DNA of 59,614 nucleotides from a virus. The notes below the pieces were generated by a model that saw only the letters and a list, made by a program, of their open reading frames with translations, was not told the DNA's origin and did not search any database. This document shows, one piece after another, positions 38,808-45,235 of this stretch; within the stretch, counting starts at the first letter, position 1; every line of letters starts with the position of its first letter. The translations under genes were made by a program, and so were the position numbers. The stretch spans positions 1-59,614 of the IMG/VR virus record IMGVR_UViG_3300028873_000024, one strand, 5' to 3'.

Positions 38808-39122
38808 TTACACTTTTAATAGCGGAAAATATTGAAAACATTCAGGCCAGTCAACGCGGGGACAAAAAACAATGGCAATTTCTTGATTATTTAAATTCGA
38901 TTCGGTAACGATAACGTAGTCTTTTTGAGTCTTTAGCATTTCGAATTCGATATCCCTTACTTCAACAACTACCTTGCGAAAAGACTGGGAGAGCCACTCT
39001 TGATAAACGGGGTCATTCCCGAATTTAAGATGCGCCATTAAAACGCCGTGTGCTGCTCCCAAAACTTTATGAGAAGGAAGGGACTTCTTAATACAGATGT
39101 ACATTTTTAGATTATTTTTCAT
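38808..39122 (-). CDS. Possible Pth2-like peptidyl-tRNA hydrolase
   Basis: 104 aa. MYICIKKSLPSHKVLGAAHGVLMAHLKF, VVVEVRD, LKTQKDYVIVTES and IAIVFCPR follow the strand-helix order of the small Pth2 fold, with a helix start like the AQCAHA region. Pth2 releases peptidyl-tRNA. Plausible next to tRNA and tmRNA genes, but the sequence match is weak. Confidence 0.45.
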   Translation of the reverse strand: MKNNLKMYICIKKSLPSHKVLGAAHGVLMAHLKFGNDPVYQEWLSQSFRKVVVEVRDIEFEMLKTQKDYVIVTESNLNNQEIAIVFCPRVDWPECFQYFPLLKV

Positions 39123-39277
39123 ATCAGCGTCAAACCAGTTGGGTCTTTTAAAGCTTTTACTAAATTTCTGGCTGAGTTTCTAGCATCTTTGCGAGTAGGG
39201 ATTCTCAAGCCTTCAAGGACACTGCCTTTAGGAAAATGGGTAAGACCTTTGTATGGATTTTTTTGATTTGATTTCAT
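39119..39277 (-). CDS. Hypothetical basic protein (52 aa)
   Basis: MKSNQKNPYKGLTHFPKGSV...; start at 39277 because the frame upstream runs through tRNA-like sequence. ATGA overlap with the next gene. Not recognised. Confidence 0.6.
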   Translation of the reverse strand: MKSNQKNPYKGLTHFPKGSVLEGLRIPTRKDARNSARNLVKALKDPTGLTLI

Positions 39278-39289
39278 AAAATTTTTGCT

Positions 39290-39358
39290 GGAAGTTAGTG
39301 TCCAGCGGCACTGATGCAATTCGCCTATGCAACTAAGCTGGCCGATTACTAACTCATC
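39290..39358 (-). tRNA. tRNA-like element, degenerate
   Basis: Perfect 7-bp acceptor AGTTAGT/ACTAACT with encoded CCA, and inner hairpin TGCA/TGCA, but the arms do not fit a normal cloverleaf. Approximate ends. Confidence 0.3.
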
Positions 39359-39373
39359 GGACCACTCGGAGAT

Positions 39374-39449
39374 TGGTATTGCCGACCAGAGTCGCACTGG
39401 CTAGGAATAGCTTGAAAGGCTACTTACTCCACTCTTTGTATTCAGCAAC
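39374..39449 (-). tRNA. tRNA-Glu (TTC)
   Basis: Acceptor GTTGCTG/CGGCAAT, D-stem TAC/GTA, anticodon arm GTAGC-CTTTCAA-GCTAT, T-arm GCCAG-TGCGACT-CTGGT. Confidence 0.8.
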
Positions 39450-39454
39450 ATAAA

Positions 39455-39958
39455 TTATTTTTTATCCTCATATAGAGTGACGTAATTCTTTCCATATTTT
39501 TTGATTGTGTAATCTAGAAAAGGCTTCATGTCTTTTTGGAAAATTACTTTGAGTTTTCCCTTAAATTGTGAAATTTTTTCTTTATTTTTAGGGGTTAACC
39601 ATCCTTTTATCTCCACATATTCGTCGTTAATTTTAAAATCGGGATAAAATTTAAATGTTCTGCCTTCAAAAACATAATCAAATCCAAAAGTATTTCTTGT
39701 AAATAAAATTCCATGTTCGATATTGTAAATAACCCAAGCCAATTCCCAAGAACTATTACAATAATAACCTTTATACCAACCCATGTGGCCCCGGCCAGCC
39801 TTTTCCCTGTATCCTCCGCGATTAGAATAATCCATTCCCTTCCGTGTGCATTCACGGGAACAAAATTTTCGTTTACCGTCAAAATAATCAGCAAACCTTT
39901 TGTGACAATAATGATTTTGATTGATAATATTGGTAGGGTTAGCTGGTTTTGCGCCAAT
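39455..39958 (-). CDS. Zinc-finger PD-(D/E)XK homing endonuclease, no ATG start
   Basis: The frame is open from 39985. N-terminal zinc finger NHYCHKRFADYFDGKRKFCS and C-T-R, then CNSSWELAWVIYN (Glu), FKFYPDFKI (Asp) and YVEIKGWL (E-x-K), the build of EDxHD/PD-(D/E)XK homing enzymes. The first ATG (39835) lies after the zinc finger, so translation probably starts at a rare codon; ATT at 39958 is a candidate. The 3' end lies 5 nt from tRNA-Glu. Confidence 0.7.
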   Translation of the reverse strand: MGAKPANPTNIINQNHYCHKRFADYFDGKRKFCSRECTRKGMDYSNRGGYREKAGRGHMGWYKGYYCNSSWELAWVIYNIEHGILFTRNTFGFDYVFEGRTFKFYPDFKINDEYVEIKGWLTPKNKEKISQFKGKLKVIFQKDMKPFLDYTIKKYGKNYVTLYEDKK

Positions 39959-39985
39959 GCGTTTAAACTTTGAGAAAGTTTCGTG

Positions 39986-40066
39986 CTACTATTACACCAT
40001 AACCCCATAAAAAAGCCCGCGTTGCTACTTTTACACTATACTGCTACATTAGTCTAGCTTCTTTGT
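39986..40066 (-). other. Spacer with two class B-like sites
   Basis: GGTGTAATAG (about 39987-39996) and AGTGTAAAAG (about 40032-40041) on the minus strand upstream of the zinc-finger nuclease; a 12-aa ORF MASVEDKEARLM also lies here. Confidence 0.35.
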
Positions 40067-40109
40067 CCTCGACGGACGCCATTTAATGCAACTGTGTATT
40101 CGGTATTGC

Positions 40110-40275
40110 GCCGAATCCTCGGGACGATTGATAGCCAGTGTGCTGCCGCTGCACCAATACCGGCGAGGCCGGTATGTGGGATTCGAACCCACGTCTCTGA
40201 CACGATTGGACACCAGTGATTCATTAAAGAATTCTCCAAGTTAAAGGCTTGGCATGTTTCCATAGGCTGGTGAAA
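40110..40275 (-). tRNA. Two unresolved tRNA-like units
   Basis: One unit has a canonical T-arm GTGGG-TTCGAAT-CCCAC followed by ATACCGG; the next, downstream, has acceptor CGGTATT/AATACCG and a good D-arm GTGC-AGCGGCA-GCAC. ATACCGG and CCGGTAT lie 5 nt apart across the junction, as expected if 3' and 5' halves of one tRNA were swapped. An anticodon-like loop CCTTTAA is present. Confidence 0.35.
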
Positions 40276-40277
40276 TT

Positions 40278-40367
40278 TGGTGCAACCGGAGGGACTCGCA
40301 CCCACGATGGAGCTATTAGCTCACAAGATTAAAAGTCTTGTCCTTTCGCTGCTAAGGGAACGATTGC
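40278..40367 (-). tRNA. tRNA-Lys (TTT) 1
   Basis: Acceptor GCAATCG/CGGTTGC, anticodon arm CAAGA-CTTTTAA-TCTTG, extra variable hairpin GAGC/GCTC, T-loop TGCGAGT. Confidence 0.7.
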
Positions 40368-40374
40368 ATTAAAT

Positions 40375-40452
40375 TGGTAGCGCAAGTGGCTTGAGGAACC
40401 ACAACCTATCCCCTATCAAGGGAGTACTCTTACTCATTTGAGTTACTGCGCC
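40375..40452 (-). tRNA. tRNA-Ile (GAT)
   Basis: Acceptor GGCGCAG/TTGCGCT, D-stem ACTC/GAGT, loop TTGATAG, T-stem GTGGT/GCCAC with odd loop TCCTCAA. Confidence 0.65.
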
Positions 40453-40470
40453 ATAAATTAATTAACTCTT

Positions 40471-40579
40471 TGGTTGTTTTCGGACGACTACTCTTGATGC
40501 CTCTCAAGTCGATTCAGACGTTACGGATTCAAAGTCCGTCACAACCTGTCTCTGCCCCGTCTATGCTATTCGAATAACA
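40471..40579 (-). tRNA. tRNA-Gln (TTG)-like, oversized
   Basis: Anticodon arm ACGGA-CTTTGAA-TCCGT and encoded CCA, but about 109 nt long with irregular D and T regions (hairpin CTTGA/TCAAG). Possibly decayed. Confidence 0.4.
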
Positions 40580-40607
40580 TATTCAGCCTCTTTTCCGTGA
40601 GTTAAAA

Positions 40608-40682
40608 TGGTGGGGTGTATAGGAATCGCACCTATGTTACGAAAGTGTCATTCTCGTGTCCTAACTACTAGACTAACTCCCC
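40608..40682 (-). tRNA. tRNA-Val (GAC)
   Basis: Acceptor GGGGAGT/ACACCCC (one mismatch), loop ATGACAC, T-arm ATAGG-TGCGATT-CCTAT. Confidence 0.7.
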
Positions 40683-40687
40683 GAAAT

Positions 40688-40750
40688 TGGTGAGTCCCAA
40701 GTTTCTAAACTTGGCCAGTCTCCTATTCGAAGAATGGCTTTTAAGACCCA
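40688..40750 (-). tRNA. tRNA-like element, degenerate (TCG loop?)
   Basis: Encoded CCA, hairpin CCAAG/CTTGG near the 3' end and a loop CTTCGAA, but the acceptor does not close. Confidence 0.3.
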
Positions 40751-40755
40751 TAAAT

Positions 40756-40835
40756 TGGTCGCGGCGATGGGTACTGCCCCCACACGAATATTCCGATTAA
40801 AAGTCGGCTGCACGTTCTTTGGTAGCTTCACCGCG
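40756..40835 (-). tRNA. tRNA-Lys (TTT) 2
   Basis: Acceptor CGCGGTG/CGCCGCG, loop CTTTTAA in stem CCGA/TCGG, T-arm GTGGG-GGCAGTA-CCCAT. Confidence 0.7.
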
Positions 40836-40841
40836 AAAAAT

Positions 40842-40915
40842 TGGTTCCGAACCTTGGTAACGCTCCAAGTCTTAATGGGTAACAACCATTTGTGCGACTT
40901 TCACACTCGTAGGGA
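40842..40915 (-). tRNA. tRNA-Asn (GTT) 1
   Basis: Anticodon arm AATGG-TTGTTAC-CCATT, T-arm CTTGG-AGCGTTA-CCAAG; acceptor TCCCTAC/GTTCGGA with two mismatches. Confidence 0.65.
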
Positions 40916-40924
40916 ATAAAAAAA

Positions 40925-41006
40925 ATCAATGCAAATAACCACACCTAGATATTAGGCTACAAGTATATCGAGTCCTTGACGGCTCTTACGAAATCCGCCT
41001 TGCATT
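40925..41006 (-). tRNA. tRNA-like element without CCA
   Basis: Acceptor AATGCAA/TTGCATT and D-stem GGC/GCC, followed by G and a run of eight T; may act as a terminator-like end. No anticodon assigned. Confidence 0.3.
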
Positions 41007-41010
41007 AAAT

Positions 41011-41098
41011 TGGCTCTAGAGGCTTGAGTTGAACAAGCAGTGCTTTTTAAAGCGGTGGATTAACAATCCACTGAGTTTACCAATTCTTCTACTCTAGA
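41011..41098 (-). tRNA. tRNA-Asn (GTT) 2, long variable arm
   Basis: Acceptor TCTAGAG/CTCTAGA, D-loop with GG (AATTGGTAA), anticodon arm GTGGA-TTGTTAA-TCCAC, canonical T-arm GCTTG-TTCAACT-CAAGC, variable hairpin GCTTT/AAAGC unusual for Asn. Confidence 0.7.
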
Positions 41099-41129
41099 AC
41101 CAATTTTACTTGCTGACCTCATTTTTGAC

Positions 41130-41395
41130 TATACACTCATTTGCTGGGGAATTTAGCAGCGTGGCGTCCAAGCCTTTTATGTTCCCTCTATCTTATCACT
41201 AAGATGCAAAATTTACCCTAACGATTGAATAATTGCTACACGGCCAAGCTCATAATCGCATTATGAAGTATTAACGACAAATCTCCTTCTCTATGTGCGT
41301 TTTTAAAATGGACGAAAACGCTGACTACTTACGATATACCCTTTGGGGCCGTCGTCCCATGGGCTAGGGAATTAATTCCCGCAATGACAGACCAA
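41130..41395 (-). other. Unresolved tRNA-like stretch
   Basis: About 265 nt with several tRNA-like pieces: a loop ATGCGAT in stem TCATA/TATGA (Arg GCG-like, near 41257-41273), hairpins CTTA/TAAG and GGC/GCC, and two TGG (CCA) ends at 41145 and 41311. No complete cloverleaf found; the 5' parts may have been replaced by the adjacent HNH gene. Confidence 0.35.
41382..41394. repeat. 13-bp direct repeat, left copy
   Basis: CAATGACAGACCA, repeated at 41835-41847; the two copies flank the HNH gene 41444-41851. Confidence 0.6.
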
Positions 41396-41428
41396 GTAAA
41401 TTAAATTTTTGTCTTCACTACATTTCAA

Positions 41429-41437
41429 GTGTAATAA
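41429..41437 (+). promoter_or_regulatory. Class B promoter for HNH 41444
   Basis: GTGTAATAA, 6 nt before the GTG start. Confidence 0.55.
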
Positions 41438-41443
41438 CAATAT

Positions 41444-41851
41444 GTGAGAGAAAAAATATTACAATTACGAAAAGAAGGTAAAACATTCAGAGAAATACAA
41501 AAACTTGTTCCATGTAGCGCATCAACAGTTTGGTATCATTGTGGAAAAGGCGCAAAGGAAAAACATAGAAGACAAAAAAGGAAAAACTATGCTCGTATTC
41601 AAATAGAGATAAAATCTCACTTCGAAGGAAAATGCAAAATTTGTGGATATAATAAATGTTTGTCAGCTCTGGAATTTCATCATCTCGATTCCTCTAAAAA
41701 GGAAAAAACAGTATCTAGGTTTATCCAAGCTGGTTCAAAAAGTAAAGCCTATAAAGAAGCAGAAAAATGTATTCTAATATGTGCTAATTGCCATAGAGAA
41801 TTACATGAAAACGAAAAGCTTATTCGCCATCCTACAATGACAGACCATTAA
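41444..41851 (+). CDS. HNH homing endonuclease (GTG start)
   Basis: 135 aa. An N-terminal helix-turn-helix (KEGKTFREIQKLVPCSASTVWYH) binds DNA; the HNH/zinc core is CKICGYNKC, LEFHHLD and CANCHREL. Plus strand inside the tRNA array. Its last codons contain the right copy of a 13-bp repeat whose left copy precedes the gene, so insertion rebuilt part of the target. Class B promoter. Confidence 0.88.
   Translation: MREKILQLRKEGKTFREIQKLVPCSASTVWYHCGKGAKEKHRRQKRKNYARIQIEIKSHFEGKCKICGYNKCLSALEFHHLDSSKKEKTVSRFIQAGSKSKAYKEAEKCILICANCHRELHENEKLIRHPTMTDH
41835..41847. repeat. 13-bp direct repeat, right copy
   Basis: CAATGACAGACCA, encodes part of the HNH C-terminus (TMTDH). Confidence 0.6.
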
Positions 41852-41932
41852 TTTAAAACAGTTTCGCCTCCCTATAACACTATAGACTTTATTTTTTCTT
41901 AACCAGCGCGATTGCTGGTGAGGTTACTAAAT

Positions 41933-42007
41933 TGGAGCACTTGGGGAATTTTGAAATCCCGACGTTCACTTTGGAAGAGTGACACTCTGCCTCTGAGTTA
42001 CAAGTGC
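41933..42007 (-). tRNA. tRNA-Gly (TCC)
   Basis: Acceptor GCACTTG/CAAGTGC, D-arm ACTC-AGAGGCA-GAGT, anticodon arm TCACT-CTTCCAA-AGTGA, canonical T-loop TTCAAAA. Confidence 0.85.
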
Positions 42008-42012
42008 ATAAA

Positions 42013-42085
42013 TGGATGCAGCGATTGGGATTGCACCAATGGAGTTCGTCTTATGAGGGCGAATTGAATACTAATTCTCACTGCG
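42013..42085 (-). tRNA. Initiator-like tRNA-Met (CAT)
   Basis: Acceptor CGCAGTG/CGCTGCA leaves C1-A72 unpaired, the mark of bacterial initiator tRNA. Loop CTCATAA, T-arm ATTGG-TGCAATC-CCAAT. Confidence 0.7.
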
Positions 42086-42090
42086 ATAAA

Positions 42091-42168
42091 AAATGGTCGT
42101 AAAAACTATTAAAGTAATCTCAAAAATCATCTTTCTCTTTGAGTTTACTTTTGTGTATCTATTAATAT
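42091..42168. other. tRNA remnant and promoter region before HNH 42169
   Basis: A TGG/CCA end and GTAAA/TTTAC pairing suggest a decayed minus-strand tRNA; TGTGTATCTATT is a class B-like site for the plus-strand HNH gene. Confidence 0.35.
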
Positions 42169-42693
42169 ATGAAAAATAAATATACCAAAGAACAAGTAGA
42201 AAACGCGGTTTTAGAATCTAAATGTTATTCAGATGTTTTTAGAAATTTAGGACTTAAAATAAATGGTGGTTCTTATCATTGGATTAAAAATTTAATAAAA
42301 AAACATGATATAAATATTACTCATTTCTTAACATCAAAAGAATTATTTAAATTAAATCATTTTATTAAAAAAACTAATTTTTTGGGTATACAAAAAATTG
42401 AATCTAATCAACGCATCAGAGCTAAAAAACTTAGAAAATTTATGTTAGATAATAATGTTGATTATAAATGTAACATTTGTAATATTTTAGAATGGCTCGG
42501 GAAACCTATGACGCTAGATATAGACCACATTGACGAAAATTGTCTAAATAATCAAATTGAAAATCTTCAATTTCTTTGTCCAAATTGTCATAGACAGAAG
42601 ACTCAATTAAAATTAAATGGTTGCGTTCGCCAGAATCGGACTGGTCCTTTGCCTTATGAGGACAACGTGCGCCATTACACTCCCACGCAATAA
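42169..42693 (+). CDS. HNH homing endonuclease
   Basis: 174 aa. N-terminal tRNA-array-type helix-turn-helix (KNKYTKEQVENAVLESKCYSD...), then YKCNICNILEW, LDIDHIDENCLNNQ and NLQFLCPNCHRQ, a complete HNH zinc core. Its last 25 codons are antisense to tRNA(CAT) 42618-42689 (CVRQNRTGPLP...), so the C-terminus is borrowed from the tRNA. Class B-like promoter. Confidence 0.85.
   Translation: MKNKYTKEQVENAVLESKCYSDVFRNLGLKINGGSYHWIKNLIKKHDINITHFLTSKELFKLNHFIKKTNFLGIQKIESNQRIRAKKLRKFMLDNNVDYKCNICNILEWLGKPMTLDIDHIDENCLNNQIENLQFLCPNCHRQKTQLKLNGCVRQNRTGPLPYEDNVRHYTPTQ
42618..42689 (-). tRNA. tRNA-Met or Ile2 (CAT)
   Basis: Anticodon arm TTGTC-CTCATAA-GGCAA, D-arm GTG-TAATGGC-GCAC type, T-loop TCCGATT; acceptor TGCGTGG/GAACGCA pairs in the first five positions only, perhaps changed by the HNH insertion. 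Confidence 0.65.
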
Positions 42694-42696
42694 ATT

Positions 42697-42769
42697 GGTC
42701 GCTTTCACAAGACTTCTTCCTTGTATTTCCAGCCTCATTGCTGGTGTCCTAGAATTTTAGACGATACGG
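42697..42769 (-). tRNA. tRNA-like element, degenerate
   Basis: Encoded CCA and hairpins CAAG/CTTG and CCAGC/GCTGG (6-nt loop AATGAG); acceptor closes only in the first three pairs. A similar CCAGC-AATCGC-GCTGG hairpin lies at 41903-41918. Confidence 0.3.
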
Positions 42770-42776
42770 CGATAAA

Positions 42777-42852
42777 TGGTACAGGCGGTGGGACTCGCAC
42801 CCACGAAAACTCCGCCCCAAACGGAGTGGCATAGCTACTAACCGACGCCTAT
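42777..42852 (-). tRNA. tRNA-Pro (TGG) 2
   Basis: Acceptor ATAGGCG/CGCCTGT, anticodon arm CTCCG-TTTGGGG-CGGAG, T-arm GTGGG-TGCGAGT-CCCAC. Confidence 0.78.
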
Positions 42853-42923
42853 AAATTTTAAAATGTTAGTCCCATTTATTCTTTGACGAGAAAATAATGG
42901 TTCGGTACTCAACTAGCATAAAT

Positions 42924-43001
42924 TGGAAGTCAGTTTCGGTAACGCTCCGAATATACGAGCAGGTTTGCAATCTGCGGGGTTTTCTTACTCCCTCACTGAC
43001 T
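42924..43001 (-). tRNA. tRNA-Cys (GCA)
   Basis: Acceptor AGTCAGT/ACTGACT, D-stem GGG/CCC, loop TTGCAAA, T-arm TTCGG-AGCGTTA-CCGAA. Confidence 0.75.
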
Positions 43002-43010
43002 ATTATAAAA

Positions 43011-43087
43011 TGGCGGACATGACCGGACCTGCCCCGGCTTAATCATCGTTGACAACGATGCGATTCGACTCCTTCATCTTCATATCC
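43011..43087 (-). tRNA. tRNA-Asp (GTC)
   Basis: Acceptor GGATATG/CATGTCC, anticodon arm CATCG-TTGTCAA-CGATG, T-arm GCCGG-GGCAGGT-CCGGT, GCCA end. Confidence 0.8.
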
Positions 43088-43093
43088 ATAAAT

Positions 43094-43184
43094 TGGTGCA
43101 TCCAGAAGGATTTCCACCTTCACGCTACTATTACTTCGCAACAGAGTCTAAATCTGTCATGGCTGGTTGTTTCATCATGGATGC
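43094..43184 (-). tRNA. tRNA-Leu (TAG)
   Basis: Acceptor GCATCCA/TGGATGC, D-stem ATG/CAT, anticodon arm ACAGA-TTTAGAC-TCTGT, long variable region, T-arm GAAGG-TGGAAAT-CCTTC. The upstream HNH gene ends inside it. Confidence 0.78.
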
Positions 43185-44234
43185 ATTTCTTAAAATTAAC
43201 TTATCAGAATTAAAATATTTTGCAATCGCTTCTGCTGCCTCCAACTCTGTTTCTCCTCTCTTAAAAAATAATGCTTTGCCGTTTTTTCTCACAATGGCTC
43301 TCCATTTAGAATTTCCTTTATCAACTTGAACATAAGCATATTGAGACGCCCTAATCACTTTTTCTTTGACTGATTTGGGGTTCGCTTTTTTATAAAAATG
43401 AGAAAATGGAGACAAACTTTTATAGTCTATTTGATAATCTTCGCACCAACGGACAATTGCGTTGCCGGTTAAGTTAAAACTTTTCGCTATTTGCGAGAAC
43501 GACTTTCCCTTTATTAAAGAAATTAATTCATTTTTTGATGGCCTAATTACTTTACGCTTATTTAATCTAGGGGCAGTTCTCCAGAATGGATTAGGAATAT
43601 ATTTTAATTTATCCTCTCTCGTTGGAGCTTTTAAAAATTCCAGATTGTATTTTTCTTTAATCTTCTTGATTCTGTTATGAGATTTCCCATAAAGATTTCT
43701 TCCTAATTTTCTTAATACGTCGGTTGCCGAGTAAGATGTTTTAATGGCTTCTACTAAGACCTGTTCGTCAACCGGTTTTGAGATTTTTCTGATTCCAAAG
43801 TTGGTTGTTTTTGAATGGCAATTTGGGCATAAAATCTGTAAATTTTCCAAATGATTATTATGATGATTCCCGTCTTTGTGGTGAAGTTCTAGTGGAATAT
43901 CGTCTCCTAGCCATGATGTATTTGAGCATACTTCGCACTTCCTTTCTTTTATCTGTTCGTCAAAAAGGCGGAACTTTAATGGGTTAGAGTTAATCCTCCT
44001 TTTTCCATTAAAATAATCAGAAATTGGATATTTGAATCCAAATATGCCGCCTCTCCTACTAGCTTGCCCTAAAAAATGAGAATCATCTAAATTAAACTTT
44101 TTAATTGTGTTGTAGATTTTTTTATAATTCTCCCCTCCGCGTTCATACATCCCCATTGCTTTAAGAATTGCGGCTACTGATTTTAATTGTTTTTGTTGAA
44201 TTAACTTGACAGCTTCTTGTTCGTTATATTTCAT
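43131..44234 (-). CDS. HNH homing endonuclease with helix-turn-helix and AP2-like domains
   Basis: 367 aa. HNH zinc core: KCEVCSNTSWLGDDIPLELHHKDGNHHNN, NLQILCPNCHSKT. Two helix-turn-helix segments (ATDVLRKLGRNLYGKSHNRI; FSQIAKSFNLTGNAIVRW) and an AP2-like end (YAYVQVDKGNSKWRAIVRK). Same architecture as 35485-36477, so the two are paralogues that settled beside different tRNAs. The last 18 residues are encoded by tRNA-Leu(TAG). GGTATAATATC upstream is the promoter candidate. Confidence 0.88.
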   Translation of the reverse strand: MKYNEQEAVKLIQQKQLKSVAAILKAMGMYERGGENYKKIYNTIKKFNLDDSHFLGQASRRGGIFGFKYPISDYFNGKRRINSNPLKFRLFDEQIKERKCEVCSNTSWLGDDIPLELHHKDGNHHNNHLENLQILCPNCHSKTTNFGIRKISKPVDEQVLVEAIKTSYSATDVLRKLGRNLYGKSHNRIKKIKEKYNLEFLKAPTREDKLKYIPNPFWRTAPRLNKRKVIRPSKNELISLIKGKSFSQIAKSFNLTGNAIVRWCEDYQIDYKSLSPFSHFYKKANPKSVKEKVIRASQYAYVQVDKGNSKWRAIVRKNGKALFFKRGETELEAAEAIAKYFNSDKLILRNASMMKQPAMTDLDSVAK

Positions 44235-44292
44235 AAGACACTCTTTAAGATATTATACCGCTGATTGTGCTAAAATTACAATATATTTAAAA

Positions 44293-44370
44293 TGGTGCAA
44301 AACTCCAGATTTCCACTGGAAAGCCACTAATTTTGAGTTAGCGAGGTATGGTAGTTCCCGTCAGTTTTGC
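44293..44370 (-). tRNA. tRNA-Leu (CAA)
   Basis: Acceptor GCAAAAC/GTTTTGC, anticodon arm GCTAA-CTCAAAA-TTAGT, T-arm TCCAG-TGGAAAT-CTGGA. Variable region short for Leu. Confidence 0.75.
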
Positions 44371-44371
44371 A

Positions 44372-44461
44372 TGGTGTCATTGATAGGACTCGCACCTATA
44401 CGCTGCTTTGATTTCGCCCAAAGTTCTCAACCTTGGATGTATTCTATTCCATCACAATGAC
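44372..44461 (-). tRNA. tRNA-Leu (GAG)
   Basis: Acceptor GTCATTG/CAATGAC, anticodon arm CAAGG-TTGAGAA-CTTTG, long variable region, T-arm ATAGG-TGCGAGT-CCTAT. Confidence 0.7.
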
Positions 44462-44465
44462 AAAT

Positions 44466-44576
44466 TGGTGGGAGATGCGAAGCTTTTCACTATCGCAGCA
44501 ATTCGAATTCAACTGGCCAGTTAACATAAGAATTAGAGTGTTATATTACCCCGCGTTTATCTTTCGCCAATCTCCC
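44466..44576 (-). tRNA. Oversized tRNA-like element
   Basis: Acceptor GGGAGAT/ATCTCCC and D-stem GCG/CGC, encoded CCA, but 111 nt long with an enlarged T region (GCGA/TCGC). No anticodon assigned. Confidence 0.4.
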
Positions 44577-44581
44577 GTAAA

Positions 44582-44659
44582 TGGTAGTTCGTGCAGGCTG
44601 ATGTCCTGCGCCTCTTCGCCTATAAAGCAAACGCTCTTAATCGTGTAAGCTAACGAACC
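44582..44659 (-). tRNA. tRNA, possibly Lys (TTT) with C33
   Basis: Acceptor GGTTCGT/ACGAACT, T-arm GCAGG-ACATCAG-CCTGC, D-stem CTT/AAG, loop GCTTTAT (C at position 33 is unusual). Confidence 0.45.
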
Positions 44660-44667
44660 ATAAAAAT

Positions 44668-44744
44668 TGGTAGGTATTAAAGGATTCTAACCTATATCTT
44701 TCACGTTCGAAGCGTGACACTCTATACATTTGAGATAAATACCC
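44668..44744 (-). tRNA. tRNA-Arg (TCG)
   Basis: Acceptor GGGTATT/AATACCT, D-stem CTC/GAG, anticodon arm TCACG-CTTCGAA-CGTGA, T-loop TTAGAAT. Confidence 0.78.
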
Positions 44745-44762
44745 ATTAAATGTTTCTTAAAA

Positions 44763-44840
44763 TGGTGTCCCAAGAAAGAGTCGAACTTTCATAATCCAAT
44801 TATGCACAAGACGCTTCGCAAGCGTAGCCATTACTGGGAC
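44763..44840 (-). tRNA. tRNA-Arg (GCG), reduced D-arm
   Basis: Acceptor GTCCCAG/TTGGGAC, very short D-arm GTA-ATGGC-TAC, loop TTGCGAA, long variable hairpin CATAA/TTATG, canonical T-arm GAAAG-TTCGACT-CTTTC. Same build as 32522-32600. Confidence 0.65.
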
Positions 44841-44844
44841 GTAA

Positions 44845-45090
44845 AATTTTGAGTTCAATATTTCATTCTCACTAGAGCTAGGGAATCGCACCAATGCCAT
44901 ATTAAACTTGGTAGTCAAGCAGTAGTAGGAAATAATTTTCCAACCGTTTTGACGACCCTAAAACTCGCTGATTTTTTTCAGAAACCGAGGCTAAACCAGT
45001 AAAACCTATCCGACTTCACTGTTTTTCTCTGCACTTACTTCTCCGCTTTGCCGCCACGTCCCCGTCCGAATACGACAACTAACTCGCGGC
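44845..45090. other. Array spacer with GC-rich patch and tRNA fragments
   Basis: Holds a T-arm-like piece (loop TGCGATT, near 44883-44899) without a closing acceptor, and a GC-rich patch at about 45035-45085 that has no assigned fold. Confidence 0.35.
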
Positions 45091-45095
45091 AAAAA

Positions 45096-45171
45096 TGGTC
45101 AGGTGGCCGAGTGCCGACCTCGGTTAGTCAGTTTCACGAACTGAGAAATTAGCCGTTATTATACGCACCTG
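45096..45171 (-). tRNA. tRNA-His (GTG)
   Basis: Anticodon stem TCAGT/ACTGA with loop TCGTGAA (C at 33), T-arm CCGAG-GTCGGCA-CTCGG, acceptor CAGGTG/CACCTG. Confidence 0.6.
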
Positions 45172-45174
45172 TAA

Positions 45175-45233
45175 AAATGCTAGGATAAATTTCTCTATCC
45201 CGCGTCTAACCGTCGAAACGATTAGAGGAGTAA
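45175..45233 (-). other. Short hairpin RNA, tRNA remnant?
   Basis: Hairpins CTAATCG/CGGTTAG and GGATA/TATCC; no CCA, no anticodon. Confidence 0.25.
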
Positions 45234-45235
45234 AA

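Noticed and set aside
39287-39397. N-terminal extension of the 39119 gene
   Set aside because: The extension covers a tRNA-like element; the ATG at 39277 is the likely start.
40054-40305. Minus-strand ORF across the tRNA-like units (83 aa)
   Set aside because: It runs through tRNA T-arms and acceptors and has no promoter or coding pattern.
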